Source: Cellulomonas sp. URHD0024 (GTDB taxonomy: Bacteria > Actinomycetota > Actinomycetes > Actinomycetales > Cellulomonadaceae). Taken from it: DNA of 64,000 nt. Made by a program: the position numbers and the translations under genes. The stretch is taken from contig NZ_AUEW01000013.1 of NCBI RefSeq assembly GCF_000426185.1, forward strand, positions 61,729-125,728, in the 5' to 3' direction. Of the stretch, positions 62,301 to 64,000 are shown piece after piece. Position 1 is the stretch's first letter; each line of letters begins with the position of its first letter. The notes beneath the pieces are model-generated. The model ran no database searches, had not been told where the DNA came from, and saw only the letters and a list, made by a program, of their open reading frames with translations.

Positions 62301-62855
62301 CTCCTCGCGGAGGCATCCCGCAACCGGTGGACCCTCGCACTGCAGCACTGCGGCTTGAGCCAAACGGAGATGCACACGCTGGCCACCTCACCGGACGCCG
62401 TTCGCCTGTTCGCCACACTCGACAAGATCGCCACGGTGACCACCGACCCGGTCACCGTGCTTCGAGAGTCCGTTGCGGTGACAGCCAACGACGCATCAAC
62501 GGTGGCGTCCCTCGCTGGCGCAGCGAACGCGTGGCTGCGGTCCCGCGTGGAGAACCCGCATGACGTCCCAGCCACCAGCACCGGCGCCGGCCTCGGCGAC
62601 GACGGCCTCGCAATGCTCGAGTCGATCCAGGAATTGATCGAGCAACGCACCACCGCTCTCACAGACGCGGTTCTCGATCACCGTCCCGCGTGGCTGGAAC
62701 GGCTCGGGCCTGAGCCGCGCGATCCCGGCGCCCGCGCGGCATGGCTCGCGGAAATCACCACCACCGTCGCCCATCTCGACCAGCAGCGCCCGACCCAACC
62801 GATCGATGTGCATCGAGCACCCACACGATCCCCTGAGGCGGTGAGGACCCGGTGA
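59307..62855 (+). CDS. MobF-family relaxase with TraA-type helicase domain
   Basis: 1182 aa. N-terminal TrwC-like relaxase: candidate Tyr in LTAGAGYQYLL near residue 14, metal-binding HUH triad His 213 (HWDSRAGD), His 224 and His 226 (NLHTHVV). C-terminal RecD-like helicase: Walker A GPAGSGKTTT at 549, Walker B VIVDEASLAG near 662, SLWRFSQPWE, TTHRAQGITVDRAHV and final YVAISRGR. It nicks at oriT and unwinds for transfer. Start may be ATG 59307 or 59313. Overlaps the DUF4913 gene by 4 nt. Confidence 0.9.
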   Translation: MVMTLHRLTAGAGYQYLLKHTATGDCDRSGGASLTAYYTQSGNPPGRWLGAGLTGIGGVEAVGLEVGALVEETPMARLFGQGCDPLTGAPLGHSYRVGEPVAKRVEAQVRALPALMVPDARRAAIAAITRVELSRSAPKAIAGFDLTFTPPKSVSTLWAVADDHTQAVILEAHRAAVEQALAFLQDRALFTRTGHAGCRQELTQGAVAVGFDHWDSRAGDPNLHTHVVVANKVQGPDGTWRSLDSRALHHATVTISEVYDALMADELARRLPVRWGWRHRGPRRSPRLEVKGVGDGLMGEFSTRSTRIDEAMTDQVAKFAATHGRTPNRIEITRLRQQVTRATRPRKHVRPLVELLAAWRKRAAELTGRTPEQLTDQAVGRSRTVSRRAVDVAGEEIRALAETVLGDVMERRSTWTRWNVLAEAARLTRGIAMASPPDRLALLDAVADAALSGAVSIAAPQLFVPGPGYQRPDGTSVFDRPDEERFTDQRILAAEARLLSAAAREDGPATSAAALVVAAADQRMRLAADQVEVVRRVAMSGRRLEILVGPAGSGKTTTLRGVRRAWEHTYGRGSAVGLAPSSSAAAELAKALNVACENTAKWIHESVGQGAQRRAAVTARLNVARDAAGKAADRRAVRIIETALAGQAHEATRWSLRPGQLVIVDEASLAGTFTLDTIVTQADVAGAKVLLVGDHAQLSAVDAGGAFALLAHRTSPARLTSLWRFSQPWEAAASLGLRDGNPSVLEDYVEHDRVHSGAAEAMLEDAYTAWANDLDAGSDAILLAPDARTVAALNARAHRDRVADGLVAPTGVPTASGELVGVGDRIVTRRNDRTLRPLACGPHAYVRNGDLWIVTDTQPDGSVTASRTRSAAGTDSATVLLPAGYVQHDVELGYAITTHRAQGITVDRAHVLAHPGMARENLYVAISRGRHANHIYVALDAVDPDCDDLPDVPTNTTGREVLATIITSPGAEQSATAQIVTAQEAAGSVHRLEPIRRTLLAEASRNRWTLALQHCGLSQTEMHTLATSPDAVRLFATLDKIATVTTDPVTVLRESVAVTANDASTVASLAGAANAWLRSRVENPHDVPATSTGAGLGDDGLAMLESIQELIEQRTTALTDAVLDHRPAWLERLGPEPRDPGARAAWLAEITTTVAHLDQQRPTQPIDVHRAPTRSPEAVRTR

Positions 62856-63301
62856 CCCGGATCCGACGCAACCCCCGAGCGGTCCAGTGGGCGTTCTTTC
62901 CCGCTCGGCAACTGCAGGCACCGATAGGGCCACCCACACCGATCGTCTGGTCGGCGTTCAGCGACCAAGAGCAGGAGAACCTCCTCGAAGACCTGGAACT
63001 GTGGGTCGACTGGCTCGTCGAGCGGTACCGCCTCGACCACCGCGTCGTACCGCCGTGCTGGATGCGGCACGGCGAACTCGTCGAAGAACTCTCCGCCCTG
63101 CACCTTGCCTGGCAAAGCGCGTTCGCATCTAGTGCCACGGCCGATTCACCCTTGAACTGGCATGAGCACTTCGCCGTCTCCCGACAGCGCGTCGCCGACT
63201 GGGTCTCGAGAACCGGGTGCCGGCCCGACGCCCACCGGGAACCGCATGTGCACGGCGGAGCTCTCAGAGGGGCCAGTGGGGAGGAGCGGGCGGACGAGTG
63301 A
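62852..63301 (+). CDS. DUF4913-family protein
   Basis: 149 aa: IVWSAFSDQEQENLLEDLELWVDWLVERYRL, then VVPPCWMRHGELVEELSALHLAWQ and LNWHEHFAVSRQRVADWVSRTGC. This tryptophan-rich arrangement matches DUF4913, which I know from actinobacterial plasmids and integrative elements next to relaxase genes. GTG 62852 overlaps the relaxase stop. Role in transfer is unproven. Confidence 0.75.
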   Translation: MTRIRRNPRAVQWAFFPARQLQAPIGPPTPIVWSAFSDQEQENLLEDLELWVDWLVERYRLDHRVVPPCWMRHGELVEELSALHLAWQSAFASSATADSPLNWHEHFAVSRQRVADWVSRTGCRPDAHREPHVHGGALRGASGEERADE

Positions 63302-63854
63302 GGGCCCGAGCGCGGTCGCCCAGCCCGGTGCCGACGACGGCTGAAACACACCGCTGAGCTTCGCTTGAGAGCGAACGCAGTGCGAGAGCCTTGGAAAGTG
63401 ATGCCCGCGGACCGCAAAGAAACGATCCGTTCACCTGCACCGGGTTAGGTGGATCGCGATCACGCCATCGCTAGCAAGCTTCGCGTTCCCGCTTCTGCCC
63501 GGCCATCGCTGCCTGCGCACTACTCGACGGCCGCGCTCGACGCGCACCTCGGACGGTTCGGGACTACCTCGACTCTCGCTTCTTCGTGCTTCGCAATCAG
63601 CCCTTTCCCGATCAGCCCCCGAACACGCTCCTCGCGACCGCAACGGCGTGGGTAGCCGATTCGATGGAGCACGGTCGGAGTACTAGTCGCGCGTCACCAC
63701 CGACTCAGCCCTTGCCCGAAAGGGTGGATCGGGCTGGCGATCGGGGGTTCTTCCGCCAGGAGGTCAAGGTCACCTTCGCCCGCCGCCGATGATCGTCGCG
63801 CTGCCTGTTGCGTGATGGGTCAAGTTTTCTTCGGCGTTTTGGTGAGGGTTGTCT
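63302..63854. other. Right-end spacer of the element
   Basis: About 550 bases without a sound gene. Two frames give short protein-like pieces (see pseudogene entry). The last ~50 bases are relatively T-rich (AAGTTTTCTTCGGCGTTTTGG) and precede the secreted protein gene, probably as its promoter. The element's right junction likely lies here or further right. Confidence 0.4.
63449..63792 (+). pseudogene. Possible degraded ORF
   Basis: One frame from GTG 63449 reads DRDHAIASKLRVPASARPS and LPAHYSTAALDAHLGRF; after about 63555 the plausible coding moves to another frame (VRDYLDSRFFVLRNQPFPDQ, NTLLATATAWVADSMEHG) and stops at 63792. Two indel-separated pieces of one lost gene are possible. Composition alone cannot prove it. 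Confidence 0.25.
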
Positions 63855-64000
63855 GTGCTCCGGTTCTTGAGTGTGCCCGTTTCTCGTGTGGTGGCGGCGG
63901 TCGTGGCGATCACCTTGATGTCGCTGGGTGTCTCGGTGCCCGCCACGGCGGCGGACGAGCCGGGGGCGTGGAGCGGGACCGTGTCGTTGTCGACGTCCGC
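63855..64000 (+). CDS. Secreted protein, 5' end only
   Basis: 48 codons in the window. Sec signal peptide: LRFLSVPVSRVVAAVVAITL, hydrophobic core to MSLGVSVPATAADEPG with an AxA cleavage site (ATA-A). Mature part begins DEPGAWSGTVSLSTS. GTG 63855 has GAGGG 6 nt upstream. The mature domain lies outside the window. Confidence 0.7.
   Translation, partial: MLRFLSVPVSRVVAAVVAITLMSLGVSVPATAADEPGAWSGTVSLSTS

Overview
This window is from a high-GC actinobacterium, most likely a member of the Cellulomonadaceae or a close relative within Micrococcales. The reasons are the very high GC content, frequent GTG starts, and gene order typical of Actinobacteria: coaD-sepIVA-DUF177-rpmF-rnc-mutM and rng-rplU-rpmA-obg-proB...proA-nadD-rsfS. 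Many genes have a TANNNT -10 hexamer only 6-7 nt before the start codon, which points to leaderless mRNAs. The genus is an inference; no rRNA is present.

Layout. 1-5.8 kb: the cut 3' part of a cystathionine gamma-synthase-type gene, ddl, a membrane fatty acid desaturase, a DUF3515 lipoprotein, thiL and an acetyltransferase. 5.9-14.8 kb: rpmB, a FakA-like DhaL protein, recG, an ABC ATPase/membrane pair, rsmD, an acetyltransferase, coaD and sepIVA. 14.9-17.3 kb: DUF177, rpmF, rnc, mutM. 17.3-26.7 kb: a 2-hydroxyacid dehydrogenase, a DevR-like response regulator, and on the minus strand a cydA-cydB-cydD-cydC operon that ends with a DevS-like GAF histidine kinase. A DevR-type box lies before cydA, so oxygen or redox control of cytochrome bd is likely. 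27.1-34.2 kb: rng, rplU, rpmA, obg, proB.

34.3-48.7 kb is the most interesting part. A 14.4-kb block of two divergent operons sits between proB and proA, which are usually neighbours. The minus operon encodes an oligopeptide-type ABC transporter and starts with a clear SAM-I/IV-clan riboswitch. The plus operon encodes a nitroreductase-type flavoprotein, a GNAT, an aldo/keto reductase, an MFS exporter, a rhodanese, an M20 amidohydrolase, a 16-codon coupling ORF, a tandem-GNAT protein and two luciferase-like FMN monooxygenases. The two promoters carry the same box (GTGAGACGTC) upstream of near-identical -35 regions, so they form one regulon. I infer a sulfur-scavenging pathway: import an organosulfur compound, N-acetylate it, cleave C-S oxidatively, then deacetylate.

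48.7-53.6 kb: proA (with its own promoter), a 46-residue membrane protein, nadD, a Pro/Ala/Ser-rich membrane-anchored protein, rsfS, a histidine phosphatase and tRNA-Ala(GGC). 53.6-about 63.8 kb: an integrative mobilizable element next to that tRNA, with an excisionase-type HTH protein, a tyrosine recombinase, unknown cargo genes, a MobF relaxase-helicase and a DUF4913 protein, but no conjugation channel. Three copies of a 25-bp motif, each exactly 6 nt before an ATG, link the excisionase, the relaxase and a divergent cargo operon. The right edge holds the start of a secreted protein.
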